DNA of 64,000 nt. Origin: Blattamonas nauphoetae. Its lineage: Eukaryota; Preaxostyla; Oxymonadida. The notes under the pieces are model-generated. The model was not told the DNA's origin, did not search any database, and was given only the letters and a program-made list of their open reading frames with translations. Below, piece after piece: positions 23,049 through 34,234 of the stretch. The DNA is taken from contig JARBJD010000035.1 in assembly GCA_033064195.1 (NCBI GenBank), positions 1 to 64,000 on the forward strand, written 5' to 3'. Position 1 is the first letter of the stretch. Each line of letters begins with the position of its first letter. Both the position numbers and the translations under genes were made by a program.

Positions 23049-26000
23049 TAGGCATGGGCACCAGTCAGTCCACAATCAATGAGTCCAGTCACCAAAAAAA
23101 ATCGAGTCGGTGACTCACCCCACAAGGCAAATTCTGGAGGAATGCAGACCCAGAATGTCCCCATTTCAGTCGAAGGTCACTTTATGATGGATCATAACCT
23201 TTATTTCCCCCTTTTTCTTCCTCAGATTCTCAACCACAGTCACACGTCACTCTCCATTGACTTTTCTGGTTTATCTTTCACATTTCACACTATTTTTGAG
23301 AAATACACTCATTTTTAGATAAATCAAACGAATTTAGCCACAAGTCATCACATCACCCCATACTTTTGTGGAGAGTCACTTTGAGTCACTGATCCGCCCA
23401 TGCAATCATGCAAATAGTCACCGGACTGACTGGACTGTCCGATCTCCTTTTCACCTGGAACTCAGCGCGTGAATCGACAAGGTTTAAATTCTGATTTTCC
23501 CTTCATTTCCACTCTATTTGATGAAAGGACACTGATTTTGACCTTCAGGTCCAGAACACCCCCGCAGATTATGGATGTAGACAATAAGTGTATCATTATG
23601 TTTAAGTATCTCTGTATGAACAATTGATCTGATTTCATCGTCCTTTGTTCTCAGAACGTCACCAGCATCTCTTCTAGACCGGCAGGACAGAGCATCGCAT
23701 CCCAAGTGACAACTGATAGGATCGTGGAATCTACCGTCAATTGTGTGCTTTTGAATCTGAGTTAATTTGATTTTCTTCAGTATTCTCTTTCCAACCCTCT
23801 TTAACCTGCGGAATAGCACCATTGAGATTTTGACCGTCTCGATCTCACAAACAGGAAATGAATCTCTCACAATATTGGACGCCTATAGCACGTTGAGCAT
23901 GCTGAACTTCGTACTGTTCATCAACACACCGTTATCACCCTCGTTTGCCAGCCACGGAGGCACACTCACTCTGGTTGACATTTCCATTCGCCCATCCGAC
24001 TACTCGACTCATGTATATCCCCTAATTCAGTCGACACACAAACAAACACCTGTCTTGCTGTTCCGTCTTGGAGTTCTCTCAACTTCTCTGAATCAGGACA
24101 CTCCATTCCTCTCGTCGGGACTGTTCTCTCGTTTCAACCTCATCTCCTCCACTTTTTCAAATATTTTGACATCCCTCCTCGCAAACAGCACGGATGATAT
24201 TTGGTTGGATGATGTAACAGATTCCGTCGTGATCACCTCGTCAAACTTTGATCGATGCAATGCCTGTTGCACAAACACCCTTTTCAGCAACAGCCGTTTC
24301 CGCACCCTTTTCACTCTTGATTGCTCATTCTCCCACTTAACTTTGACAAATGAAGGCCAGCAGACTCTCTCAGGCACGACGCAACTCATCGGGGATGTCT
24401 TCGCCTCCATCTCTCGAAATGGGGAAGGAGGAGCCATCCAATTCAATCCATCCGATACCTCTGCCGTTCTCACCGTTACAAACGATGCTTTCACATCCTG
24501 CTCCTCAACCAGCAGCTCCAAAGGAGGAGCCGTCTCTGCATCGAACCGCAAGGTCGTCGTCGCCGCAGCGACCTTCACAGAATGCACACGACATTCTGGA
24601 GGAGCTATTGCGACCACTGCAGCACAACTCACAGTGTCTGACAGTGCATTCTACACGTGCAAGGCCATCTGCCATGCGTGGATCGAAGAAAGAGGAGATG
24701 TCCCATTTCGAGGTGATCCAGACACACCAGAAACCGTCAGATTGAACGGCGGCGGAGGAGCGATGTGATTTGAACTGCAGTCTTCGTATTATCTGCTCAG
24801 CTCGTGTCTCTTCGAGTCCTGCCTTGCCCCGTCGTTTGGAGGCGGAGTCGTTCTCTACCCGTACGGTTGCGCAGCTCCGGAATTCTTCAGAATGGTGATT
24901 TGCATGTTTCTCGGCACCACAGGTTTCCTTTTGTCTCTTTTCTTCTATTTCTTTGTCTCATCTCTCGCTAAGTGTCCACAATCAAAACGGAACGATCAGG
25001 AGGGCAGATCGTGATGATTGCATGTAGTCGGTTCATTGTTGACGACGTCGAGGGCTATAACTATTTTCGAGATGAGCTCAACAATCAAGATGGTGTCCAA
25101 ACCAAACGAAAGGAGGGTCTTTTCACAGAAACGAAGGAATCAGAAGCCAAGAACATCCCATTGGGTACGTCTGGTCAATTTCCTGGATCGACGGTGGAAT
25201 TCATGGATGCCGATGTTCATGTCGCCACATCTGGATCGAAAAGATGGGATTGTGGATCTTCGTCAAAACGATGCGAGACAGTGACATTCGCTGGGAACAA
25301 AGTGAAAACAAACTACAAAGTGATTGTGGCTGCAGGAGAATACTCGTCTGAGAACGAAGATGAGACGTGCATTCTCGTCAACACGAAGATAGTCCGAATC
25401 GAAGGGGCGGGATCGTCGTCAACCAGCGTCTCTTTCATCAAACCAACCTTCTTTCAAACGGCCAACATGACAGTATCAGCTGGACTCTTTTCTGTGTCGG
25501 TGATGTCACTCACTCTGATCAACTGCATTCTGAAAGGAACAGGACCAGCCATCCAAGTTGACTATACCTCGACATCATCCCTCACACACTCCTCGTCATC
25601 CTTCACCAACTGCAAACTTAGATATAAATCGAAGCACGTTGGAGCCAGTCTGGACATCAATCTGTAGGACAACGCTAAGAATTACACTTTGAGCAAGCAA
25701 ACCAACCGCACAACTGACATCTTCATCTCAACACCCATCCTCGACAAGGAATCCAAATACTGCGCCGAAGACCACTTCAAAGTATCGTGGCAGAACAACG
25801 CAGCAGACAATCTTCGCTTCAAAAGCTTCTCACGCGATCCGCGTTCAATCCACAGGAGATGAGGATTCCTTTCTACTTCGCGAGTCAGACGGAGCTGTTC
25901 GTGGACACTTCGAAGTCTCGTGGCAGGACTGCGGGTTGCAGGATGCTCCATGTCAGTCTGTGACGTGAGCTGGGAGTCAGATGTCGTTGATTGGGGTGAC

Positions 26001-26836
26001 AGTAGTTGTGATGGTATCTGCTCGTTTGAAGGGGACGACGGACATCGCAGGGAGTTCCATCCAGCCGGAACACGAATCGAACCTAACCACTCTTCAAATC
26101 ACCACTGTTTCCGCCTGATGAACACGGACGCAACAACCACAGTCAACACAATCGAATTTGCCTTCCACATATCTCTCTCCTCGTAGACTCCCCTCCTCTC
26201 AACCTCTTCTGGCTCCTGCATGCTTCAATCGTGCTCCTTCAAGTTGTCTGGCTCTGTCGTGGCCGCTCAGACTCTGATCTCCGTCTTGGCAATAGGAACC
26301 TTCAACACCAACCAACTTCGAGGGACATGCCTCTCGTTCTTGTCGCCCGCAATCGGCATCGCCTCTCCCTCGATCTCTGTCGGCAACGTCACTTTCAGTT
26401 CCTGTTCCTTCACTGACACTCTCCCCACCACTCTCGTCTCCATATCCTCTTCCTCCGCGTGCACTCTTCTCGCGTTGTTCAGTAGACCACCAACATCCAC
26501 ATTCACAGCCATCTCACTTCACCTTTGTATTGCACCAGATCAAAGACTTCCATTTCATTATTGATCATTCTGTTTTCTAATGTCCTCATCAGTCAGAATG
26601 ATGTATTTGGAGGAATGACCGATGCGATCAGACCATAACTCGTGTTGTAGACTGAAGAAGTCTCAACATCCCGTCACGAAGAGAAATTGTGACCGAATTA
26701 ACCTTCTGGAGCATATTTCAATCAGTTCATCTCACAAAATCGATGATTTCCTTTGTCCTCCGAACAACTCATGAAAAAATGGGTTAAAATGAGTCAGTCC
26801 AAAAAATCTGAGTCAGGTGACTGGTGCCCATGCCTA
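23049..26836. mobile_element. hAT-like DNA element nested in the Mutator-like element
   Basis: Inverted ends start TAGGCATGGGCACCAGTCA at 23049 and, reversed, at 26836. TCATGATC occurs at 23041-23048 and 26837-26844, an 8-bp duplication typical of hAT. Both subterminal regions carry repeated GAGTCAGT/GTGACTCA-type motifs. 3788 bp; no transposase seen, so probably mobilised in trans. The interior is beta-helix protein sequence. Confidence 0.8.
23767..26564 (+). pseudogene. beta-helix (Pmp-like) surface protein sequence carried by the hAT-like element
   Basis: The longest open part (23767-24768) encodes rows with GGA turns: GEGGAIQFNPSD, SSSKGGAVSAS, RHSGGAIATTA, alternating with short beta strands and Asn/Cys/Ser ladders, the pattern of parallel beta-helix polymorphic-membrane proteins. 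A second open stretch (24972-25667) keeps the style (TVTFAGN-like and SFTNC segments), and a third (26220-26564) reads SISVGNVTFSSCSFTDTLP. The pieces are separated by stops or frame changes, with TM-free ends, so the gene is broken or carries many introns. It fills most of the transposon and has no membrane anchor in view. Confidence 0.6.
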
Positions 26837-28775
26837 TCATGATCTTCTCTCATCTGTTTTTGAAACAATAAATGTGTTCAATTGGCGTTTCAAAAAAGTG
26901 TCGTTTCTCGTCACGATCGAAGCTCAATTTCGAAACAAACCCCTTTTCCATCATATTTGAGTGATTTTAAGAATTTGGAGAAAAATAAAAAAAGTGAAAC
27001 CATCCATAGTGTTTTGGCTCTTTTCAAAATTATTGGGACATGTCTCTTTCAAACTTGATCATCACAGACCAGTCTCGGACATTCCTCTCACTGAAGTCCC
27101 TCCAATGCACCTCTGTGGTTCTTGTGACGCTAGTTTGGAGTGGTATCATCTTATTTCTTCGTTATCTCGATATTCTTGTCATATCAATCTCTCTGCCTCA
27201 CAGACCATCTTGGCTTGATCCCACGCTTTCTTCACGGGCCTATCCTCCCAGAATCATTCATCAATCGGACCCCTTCAGAAATTCTACTTTTTCCTCGTCT
27301 TGGCTGACTTTTGAGTGTGATCTCAACAACACATCCTCGTTCAGTGACTACTGCGTTCTCGAAGCACGACTCCCTTCTCCCCCTCTCCGAAAAGGTAGTC
27401 CTTGCTGCTCACGCTCATTGTTGTGGATTCCACTATCAACCCTCTCCACTTCTGCTCCAGACTCGGTTCTGTTGATTTATCACCTGCATCAAACCGTCGA
27501 ACAGCTCCACACCTCCCAATCAATTGGTTCTCCTTTAGATTTCTTTTGTTCAATGTTTCACGAAATAATAAACAATCAGGCTCGCAATTATCAGATTGTG
27601 GGATGCTGATGAACTTTAGTTGAAACTGCTGATGAACTATAGACAGTCCCGAGTGAGTGTGCTGATCGAACTGTCTTTTTGTCTGATCACAGCATCCTTC
27701 TCGATGATGAGTGTGTCTTTCTTGCGAATCGTGTCTAACACATTTCGCATGTCTTCATCCTTCTTTGTGAGAATCGCATCCTTTCCTTCCAATTGATGCA
27801 ACATCTCTGTTATTCTGTCGTCCTTCTGTTTCATCTGTGCATCTTTTTCGTTGATGATTTGGTCTTTGGTTCTGATGGAATCGTCTTTCTCCTTGTTCTG
27901 CTGAGCTTGTTGTCGAATGGTCTCGTTGGCTTGTCGGAGGGCGTCGTCCTTCTTTCGACCCTCTGCATGCATTTCGTGCAGCTCCGTCGTGAGTGTGTGG
28001 ATTGTTGTGTCTTTGGCTGAAATCTCCTCGTCCTTCTGCTTTTGAATTTCCATCAATTTGGTGATTTCTCCATCTTTCTCTCCAGTTTGAGCTCGAAGTG
28101 CATCGCGTTGGGCAACAAGTTCGTCCACAGGCATCGTTGTCTCATCTCCAACACAATCGAGTTTGTTGAGAAGAAGGAGAGAACAACCAGAATTGGCATT
28201 GACAAGAGGATCAGGATGAGAAGAGAGGGTGGAGAGAGAGGAAGAGAGAAGGGTCTTGTTTGGGATTGGAGTGGGTGGGGAAGAAGTGAGGGACAGTTGG
28301 AGGATGGAGTTGACGAAGGCGAGAACAGGACGAAGATGAGATTGTTCTTGAATTTGGTGATCGTTTTTAGGAGATGGTTGTGGTTGTGTTTGGAGAGTTG
28401 AGGGAGAGTGAGGAGATTGGATCGATTGGGGAGGAGAAGCGAGGATTGAGGGAAGGGAGAGCCAGAGAGGAGAGGAGAGGAGGTGTGGGAGGGAAGGAGG
28501 GTGGCGTTGGAGGATGGTTGTGAAGAGAGGAAGGAGGTGGAAGTTTGTGGAGTTGGGAAGAAACTGCGAAGACGAGGATTGGATTGATGAAAGTGGGAGG
28601 AGAAAGAATGAAGAGATGAGAAGGGACGAGAAGAACAAACAGTGAAGAGGGCAGCGAAGAGATGGATGAAGAGAGATGGATCTGATTGGATTTGAGACCG
28701 AGTGTCGATTGAAAGCGAGTTTGGAGTGATTCCGAAACGAGTACAGATTTTGTGAAGGATCTGAGAAGTCATCAT

Positions 28776-29398
28776 CAATGAAATCGGAAGAATGACAAAA
28801 AGAGAAAAAACACAAGTAGGAAAGAAAACGATTGAAAAGAAGGAAACCGTGGATGAAGGAAATCGGTCAAAGTGTCAAACTGCGAAGGGATCACCAGTTC
28901 CATCGACAACCGATTCTCCAAGTTTCATCAGTTTTTGTTCAGAAACGAACCCTGACTGGGAAAAAATTGATGTAGGAAGGTTCAGACTGTAGCGTCATCA
29001 ATGTCGTCCTGATTTTGTCCGAAGTTCGGTCCAGACGTTGTCTGAAATTCGGAAAAGTTGGCAAAAAAGACATGGAAAAGAGGCTCTTACCTCGAGGGAA
29101 ACTGGAAACATTTCACTCAAAAGTCAGATCAAAGATCAGACCCTCAAACTTTTTGTACATGTAATCTGAGCGATCCAAACCGTCAACTCAGTCAGTTCGG
29201 GCCTTAATTGCTGACATCAACACGCTGGGAATCACCCACGCAGGTTCACTCCTTTCTTCTTGTCTACAATCGATCACTCTTCCAGAATCGTTCGGAGGAT
29301 GTTGATTGTCCACAACATGTGAGTGGAGCGAGAGATGTGAAGTCTGTCAATGGGAGCAGGAAGATGGAGTGGGAAGAGATGGCCAGCACAGTTTGAGA
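28776..29398. other. intergenic interval without supported gene
   Basis: A run between the coiled-coil/SPRY gene start and the repeated segment at 29.4 kb. It should hold the promoter of the leftward gene. Short open stretches here do not look like protein. Confidence 0.4.
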
Positions 29399-29600
29399 TG
29401 GTTCGACTGGAGCGACAGAAGGGCTTGTCTGAAACATCTTGCGGTGAGGATGGTCCGAACATCCGAAAGAATGTGGATTGGTGAGATCGTCCGAGTCGTG
29501 TTGGTTCATCTGGTTGATCCTCATAAACACCATCAAATCTTCGAAATCACCCGAATGGACAAAGAGGTGAAGAGTGAAGAAGAGCGCAATGCCATTCGAG
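29399..29600 (+). repeat. duplicated coding-like segment (copy 1)
   Basis: About 200 bp resemble 34520-34735 at roughly 80-85 percent by eye, sharing GGCTTGTCnGAAACATCTTG and ATCCGAAAGAATGTGGATTG. Both copies translate in one frame to a conserved ERMWIGEIVRV segment followed by FEIT. The protein family is not recognised; both copies look like decayed pieces of one gene. Confidence 0.55.
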
Positions 29601-29763
29601 TAGATCGAAAGAATTGCAGATCTTCACTGAATGGGGGTCGAAGGATAGAAAAACTGATTCTTGGATGTGTCAAGAGAGGCTACGATTGTTCAAAAGGACG
29701 AGATTTTGAGCAATCGAGTTCTTCAGAGACAAAGTACGGATTGAGGGTCTTGATCCGTCTTAC

Positions 29764-32517
29764 ATGCCTCCCAAGCATCGATTGGGAAGAAAACAGAAGA
29801 AAACACAACATAATCCTCACCAAAAACGTATTCACTCTTCAGCATTGAATAAAACGATCATCAATTCAACATTTCCAGACTCCGTCGAAAGTAAAGGCGA
29901 TTCCTCACGTGATTCAGATTCGATCCAATCTCCAGCAGATGTATTCACAATTAATACAAGTGATCGACTATATATCCAACTTTCAAAGCGAATTCTTCAA
30001 TACGAAATGAAAAGAAAGCGACTCAATGTTTGGGCAATGTCGGAGCAAACACGCCTGGAAAATGGAGAGATCTCTCTTCCCGCCTCCGTCATGTCCGACT
30101 GGAGATTGGTCTTGCAGGATTCGATCACGAGTAAGGATTTGTTGCAAGGGTGTCTCTCGCTATTGGATCAGGTCAACTCCGGACTGAAATTGGACCAAAT
30201 AGAAATGAATCATGCGATCCGATTTATTGAATATGCAGGCATGCACATCAAACACCGAAAAGTGCCCCACAATCTTTTCTTCGACCTTATATATAGGGAT
30301 GAGACAGACCAACACACAAATCTGCTCTCGTCGTTGATCAACCTTCTCTCTCTTCCATCTGACGCACTCCGAACAGCTGTTCTCTGTTTCCTCTACTTTG
30401 GTCTTCATTACTCATGTTCGGACTTCAATTGTGCAATTGTTGCAACAGGACTGTTGCCCAAACTCTTTCTCGTCCTGAAGCCACACGAAATTCCGTTGAA
30501 CGGCACAACCAGCGAATTCCACCGACATCTCACATCGATTGTGGACCACTTTTTCTCCTTTGTTTTATTTGAGGACATCCGCAGCCATCTCGGAGATACA
30601 TCGAGAGCAGCCGAAATCACTGAACCAATGTTGGCATCATTCTGCTCATATCTGCAATATCTCATTGACATGCCAGCTTGTCCCCCTGATCATCGCTCTG
30701 GCTTCACACTTCTGTGGAACATGACTTTGTTCCATTCATCCGACTTTAAAAAACACTGTCAGTCCTCCTCGCCGACCATCAAACAATTTTTCGGTCAGAT
30801 TCGAAGGAAAATGATGAATGAGCTTGATTTGCTGTTTGGACACGCCTCTGCAAGGAACGTGGAGAACCTTGTTAAGTTTGGCAGGATTGAAGAAAGCAAC
30901 ATCCTCTCGTGGGTAACGGCTTTTGAATCTCTGCTTGGTCGAGTGAGAGAGGGGAAGAAAATCTCGGATTTCGCAGTCAGTATAGTAACAGACTTCCTTT
31001 ATTGTTTCCCGAATCCATTGAAGATATTCTTTTCGTCTGACGACACCTTCTGTCTCACAATGAACAGCAAAATGGTCTCTTCGTCGAAAATGGACTCCCA
31101 TGCACTGTGGACACTCTTCACGCCATCCCAGCCACACCACGCTGCTGACACGCTCGCTGCATTCAGCAGATTCGTCAAGCAGTTCGACAATGTGACATGT
31201 TGGCAGTTTGTTTGGAAGGGATGGTTCCCCAGGTTCAGAAATGCTGTTGATCCGTCGAAGCTGCCCTTCACTTTTGAATTCAGACGATCCCACACAACTC
31301 TCATCAATCTGTTGGATGATCACCTCAAGAAACTTCGAGATTACGAAAGCGAGATGACGCGGATGAATGATTTGACAGATGAACTTCGGAGCGAGCTGGA
31401 CGAACTCCATCTCGCGTTCTACAAACAGACGAAGGAGTACATCGTCCATCTCTCGCTCCATCCGTTCGCTTTGGATGACCAGTTCCGTGACACGATTCTG
31501 GACTTTCTTTCCCGATTATTTGGATCCGACTGTGAGCACAGCAAGACAAGATCATTTCGAGAAGAAGTGAGACGGGATATGGATGCCTCTTCCCTGTCAT
31601 CGTCACCTCCTCCCTTCATCCTCACGTCTGAACTTGCTTCTCCTTTTTCTGACCATCTGATCCTCAACATTGTGGACAGACTTGTTGTTCTGCTCGAAAG
31701 CGACTCGTGTTTGGATGACGACACCATCCTTCGGATCTCCGCGTTCATCAGAAAGGTTCACAGTCGAGTCTATCTGCCCGACGTGTTCAGAACAGCTGGG
31801 CGGTCAACAGAACAATACTTCCACACACTCGAGTCACTCCTCGCTTTCTATGTGAACTGTTCACCTCAATACTCGATCGAATATCTCCTCTCCACTCGCC
31901 CAGCCGAACATGAACCAACATTGGACGAGTGGGACGATGTGGATTTGGAGACAGGATTGAGTTTGATGCGAGTGATCAACCAGAACACTCTCTCCCGCAC
32001 ATCCGACTCCCCTCAACCAAACAAACTCCTCATCAACCATGTCATCCAATGTCTGCCTCAAGCTCGCCACTGCGCCGCTCGCCATCCGCAGCCACAACTC
32101 GAGCGACTCATCTCCCCTTCGATCGACATCCTCTGCACACACTTCATCCAACCCCGCCTTTCCGAGATGCGAGAAGCTCAGAGACGAGAGAAAGCATTCG
32201 TCGGTATCCTCAAATTGTGTGATGAGCGTGTGATTGCTCGATGTGTCAACAAAACTGGCTTCTTCTCTCGTCTTGTGGCTGATCTGCTCAACCCCGATTT
32301 CGCCGCCAGCAAGACATTGTTCTGTTTGATCGTTGATCGCGGGTTTTGGACTTCCATTCGACCAGACGATCAGAAGGCGATTCGAAAGACGGCTCATCAC
32401 TTTTTGGAGGAAGGGTGGCAGGATGCTTTGGAGACTGTCTTTGTGAAGAAGGGGTTCATCGCTCACGACACCAAAGACAGCACAAGTCGGATGATGCAGT
32501 TCTTTGGAACGAATTAG
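29764..32517 (+). CDS. 917-residue unknown protein, largely helical
   Basis: A single uninterrupted frame from ATG 29764 (MPPKHRLGRKQKK, a basic start) to TAG at 32517. No catalytic motif or membrane segment is visible. The body is made of Leu-rich amphipathic helices in an ARM/HEAT-like style, with Ser/Cys-rich turns, and one likely coiled-coil stretch at residues about 515-552 (LRDYESEMTRMNDLTDELRS). Long helical proteins of this style are a large family in oxymonads. The first 13 residues, rich in Lys and Arg, could be a nuclear or RNA-binding signal. No intron is needed, unusual beside its multi-exon neighbours. Function unknown. Confidence 0.8.
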   Translation: MPPKHRLGRKQKKTQHNPHQKRIHSSALNKTIINSTFPDSVESKGDSSRDSDSIQSPADVFTINTSDRLYIQLSKRILQYEMKRKRLNVWAMSEQTRLENGEISLPASVMSDWRLVLQDSITSKDLLQGCLSLLDQVNSGLKLDQIEMNHAIRFIEYAGMHIKHRKVPHNLFFDLIYRDETDQHTNLLSSLINLLSLPSDALRTAVLCFLYFGLHYSCSDFNCAIVATGLLPKLFLVLKPHEIPLNGTTSEFHRHLTSIVDHFFSFVLFEDIRSHLGDTSRAAEITEPMLASFCSYLQYLIDMPACPPDHRSGFTLLWNMTLFHSSDFKKHCQSSSPTIKQFFGQIRRKMMNELDLLFGHASARNVENLVKFGRIEESNILSWVTAFESLLGRVREGKKISDFAVSIVTDFLYCFPNPLKIFFSSDDTFCLTMNSKMVSSSKMDSHALWTLFTPSQPHHAADTLAAFSRFVKQFDNVTCWQFVWKGWFPRFRNAVDPSKLPFTFEFRRSHTTLINLLDDHLKKLRDYESEMTRMNDLTDELRSELDELHLAFYKQTKEYIVHLSLHPFALDDQFRDTILDFLSRLFGSDCEHSKTRSFREEVRRDMDASSLSSSPPPFILTSELASPFSDHLILNIVDRLVVLLESDSCLDDDTILRISAFIRKVHSRVYLPDVFRTAGRSTEQYFHTLESLLAFYVNCSPQYSIEYLLSTRPAEHEPTLDEWDDVDLETGLSLMRVINQNTLSRTSDSPQPNKLLINHVIQCLPQARHCAARHPQPQLERLISPSIDILCTHFIQPRLSEMREAQRREKAFVGILKLCDERVIARCVNKTGFFSRLVADLLNPDFAASKTLFCLIVDRGFWTSIRPDDQKAIRKTAHHFLEEGWQDALETVFVKKGFIAHDTKDSTSRMMQFFGTN

Positions 32518-32939
32518 GAAATGGTGAAGAGGTTGTGAGGCACTGATGCTGTCCACTCTCATTCATTTGGTGTGTTCACACATGGACAAATCCAATCCGT
32601 TCTGTATTCAACTTTCGTTTCATTTCATTGATTGTTCTCATCTCATCAAAGAAACCTGGTTTCTCCTCTCTTTTCGTTTGAAGCCGGTTACGATAACTGA
32701 TTAACGAATAATGGTTGAAATGAGCTCAAAGACAAGACTAAACAATGCGAGGACGATTTCACACAGTGAAAGTCTCTTGGGTGACGAGCGTGGAAGAACA
32801 ATTTGTTGTGGTTGGATCATGAAATTGTGAGATGCTCCCACAGCCTCAATTGGTTTGATGTTTCCCCTCTTCTTCACAAGTGATTGTTTTTCTTTCTTCC
32901 TTCTTCCTCTCTCCTGGATTTCTTCAGAATATCTCGAAA

Positions 32940-34234
32940 ATGGACGATAAAGATGAAATGGTTTGTGACGTGATTGTTCTCTTCATCATCGATCCAATCT
33001 CTCCTTCTCCATCATCATTCCATTCCCCAGAATCACCCAACAATGGAGTCAGTGTTGGAATGGCTGAGTGATTCGTCTGTCCATCCAAGAAACAAAGTCA
33101 ACTCTTTCCAATGGTTCCACATTCCCACTCTCCTCACATCCCACGTCCAATCACAACCAGCAAAACAAGGTATTGAACTGTTGTCGCGGCTGCTTCAACG
33201 AATGATGACGATCCTGGACGAGTGCTTCGATTGTCAAACTCCAATCGCGAACAAGCGTCTCCTCCACTCTTCTCTCTCCCAACTCTCCCAATCTCCCTCC
33301 CTCGACCCCAAAATCAGACGGAAGATCATTCAATGTCTGGCATCGTTGGAAACAAATGAAGAAGGACCATTCGTTGTTGTTCAGAAAGAGCAGCTTGAAT
33401 CAATGGAAGCAACGATCACATCATTCTCCAATCTCCAACAGCAGCAGAACCAACTCCATGCGAAGCTCCGCGAATCGGAAGGAAAGATCGTCCAGCTGGA
33501 AAAGGAGAAGGCTGAGTGGATGGAGGAAAAGAAACAGACACAACAGGAGAACGAGCAGCTGCGAAGTGAGTTGGCGAGCAAGACACAGAAACTGGAAGAG
33601 AATGAACGAGTGATTGCTGAGCTGAAGCAGACCATCCAACAGACGAAGACTGAAGTGGCCAGAAAAGAAGATATCTTCGTCTCGTCGGAAATCATCGTCG
33701 CGTTCAGTCCAGAGCACTTCAGAGTGAATGGATCGACTGTCACTCGAATCAATTCAAATAGCTGGGCAGGTTGCTTCACAAAACCTGTCTCGAAAGGCAT
33801 TCATCGACTGTCCATCAAAACTCAAGCAAGGGCTGCCAGTTTGTCATTCTCCATTCATCATCTTTCTTCTTTCAGTGATTGGTGTGGTTGACGCTACCGA
33901 GCATCCAAACTATCTCACATCGGCTGTTACCAAATCACCAAAAGCAGCGATGATGAACACCTACGATGGATTTCTCTACTCGGCTGATGGAAACTGTGCT
34001 CGTAATACTCGACCTCAGCCTGGGCAGGATTGGTCGGCGGAGGCTGATTTGGAGAAGAGGACACTCCACTTCTTCGTCGACGGTATCCAACAGCCACACC
34101 ACTTCATCAACATTCCTGTCCCTCTCGTCTTCGCCATCGATGCCTGTAGGAATGATGTTCCGATTGAGATCACGTTTTGGGGAGAGACACATTCGCATGT
34201 GAAATTTGAAGGAACTGGACACAATTTGGGATAA
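32940..34234 (+). CDS. coiled-coil/SPRY-like protein
   Basis: Exons join(32940..32960,33031..33838,33876..34234), 395 residues; introns of 70 and 37 nt. Exon 1 encodes only MDDKDEM. Residues about 10-120 form a helical head starting TMESVLEWLSDSSVHPRN, about 125-218 a charged coiled coil (LEKEKAEWMEEKKQT), and about 220-395 a SPRY-like beta sandwich (IIVAFSPEHFRV, SWAGCFTKPVSKGIHRLSI, EWSAEADLEKRTLHFF-type strand pair, ITFWGE). It has no kinase domain. The paralogue at 47.55-48.85 kb shares head, coiled coil and SPRY; the one at 38.1 kb replaces the head with a kinase. Probably a protein-interaction adaptor; partner unknown. Confidence 0.85.

Larger units (their letters stand above)
21647..27650. 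mobile_element. Mutator-like DNA element, non-autonomous, 9-bp target duplication
   Basis: Inverted ends start GGGACTGACTATAGTTCATC at 21647 and, reversed, at 27650, and extend about 45 bp with five or six differences. GAGTGAGTG flanks both sides (21638-21646 and 27651-27659). A 9-bp duplication and GGG-starting ends fit the Mutator (MULE) superfamily. Total 6004 bp, but only about 2.2 kb belongs to it after removing the nested hAT-like element. The remaining sequence (21692-23040 and 26845-27605) contains short open stretches, such as one at 21946-22251, but no recognisable transposase. Confidence 0.82.
20774..28775 (-). pseudogene. coiled-coil/SPRY-like protein gene split by a 6-kb transposon
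   Basis: Exon 1 is 28775..28641, exon 2 starts at 28563 (77-nt intron), and the last exon is 21105..20774 after a 28-nt intron (21133-21106). Exon 2 is cut by the Mutator-like element at 21647-27650. Leaving out the element and one copy of the 9-bp duplication, the frame runs through without change for 627 codons (STLTQQAEERTTT spans the site). The product would have a helical Leu/Ser-rich N-terminus, a long charged coiled coil rich in KDxxIxxKD repeats (about residues 210-420) and a C-terminal SPRY-like domain (GVWRLSIR, then YLAGMSWSSVFRL, then TIELDMNRHTLVLFVDG). As it stands the coding region stops shortly after entering the element. Role unknown; SPRY domains usually bind proteins. Confidence 0.8.

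Noticed and set aside
27040-27609. A hydrophobic protein gene near the right end of the Mutator-like element
   Set aside because: T-rich composition explains the hydrophobic frame; no start context, domain or homologue.
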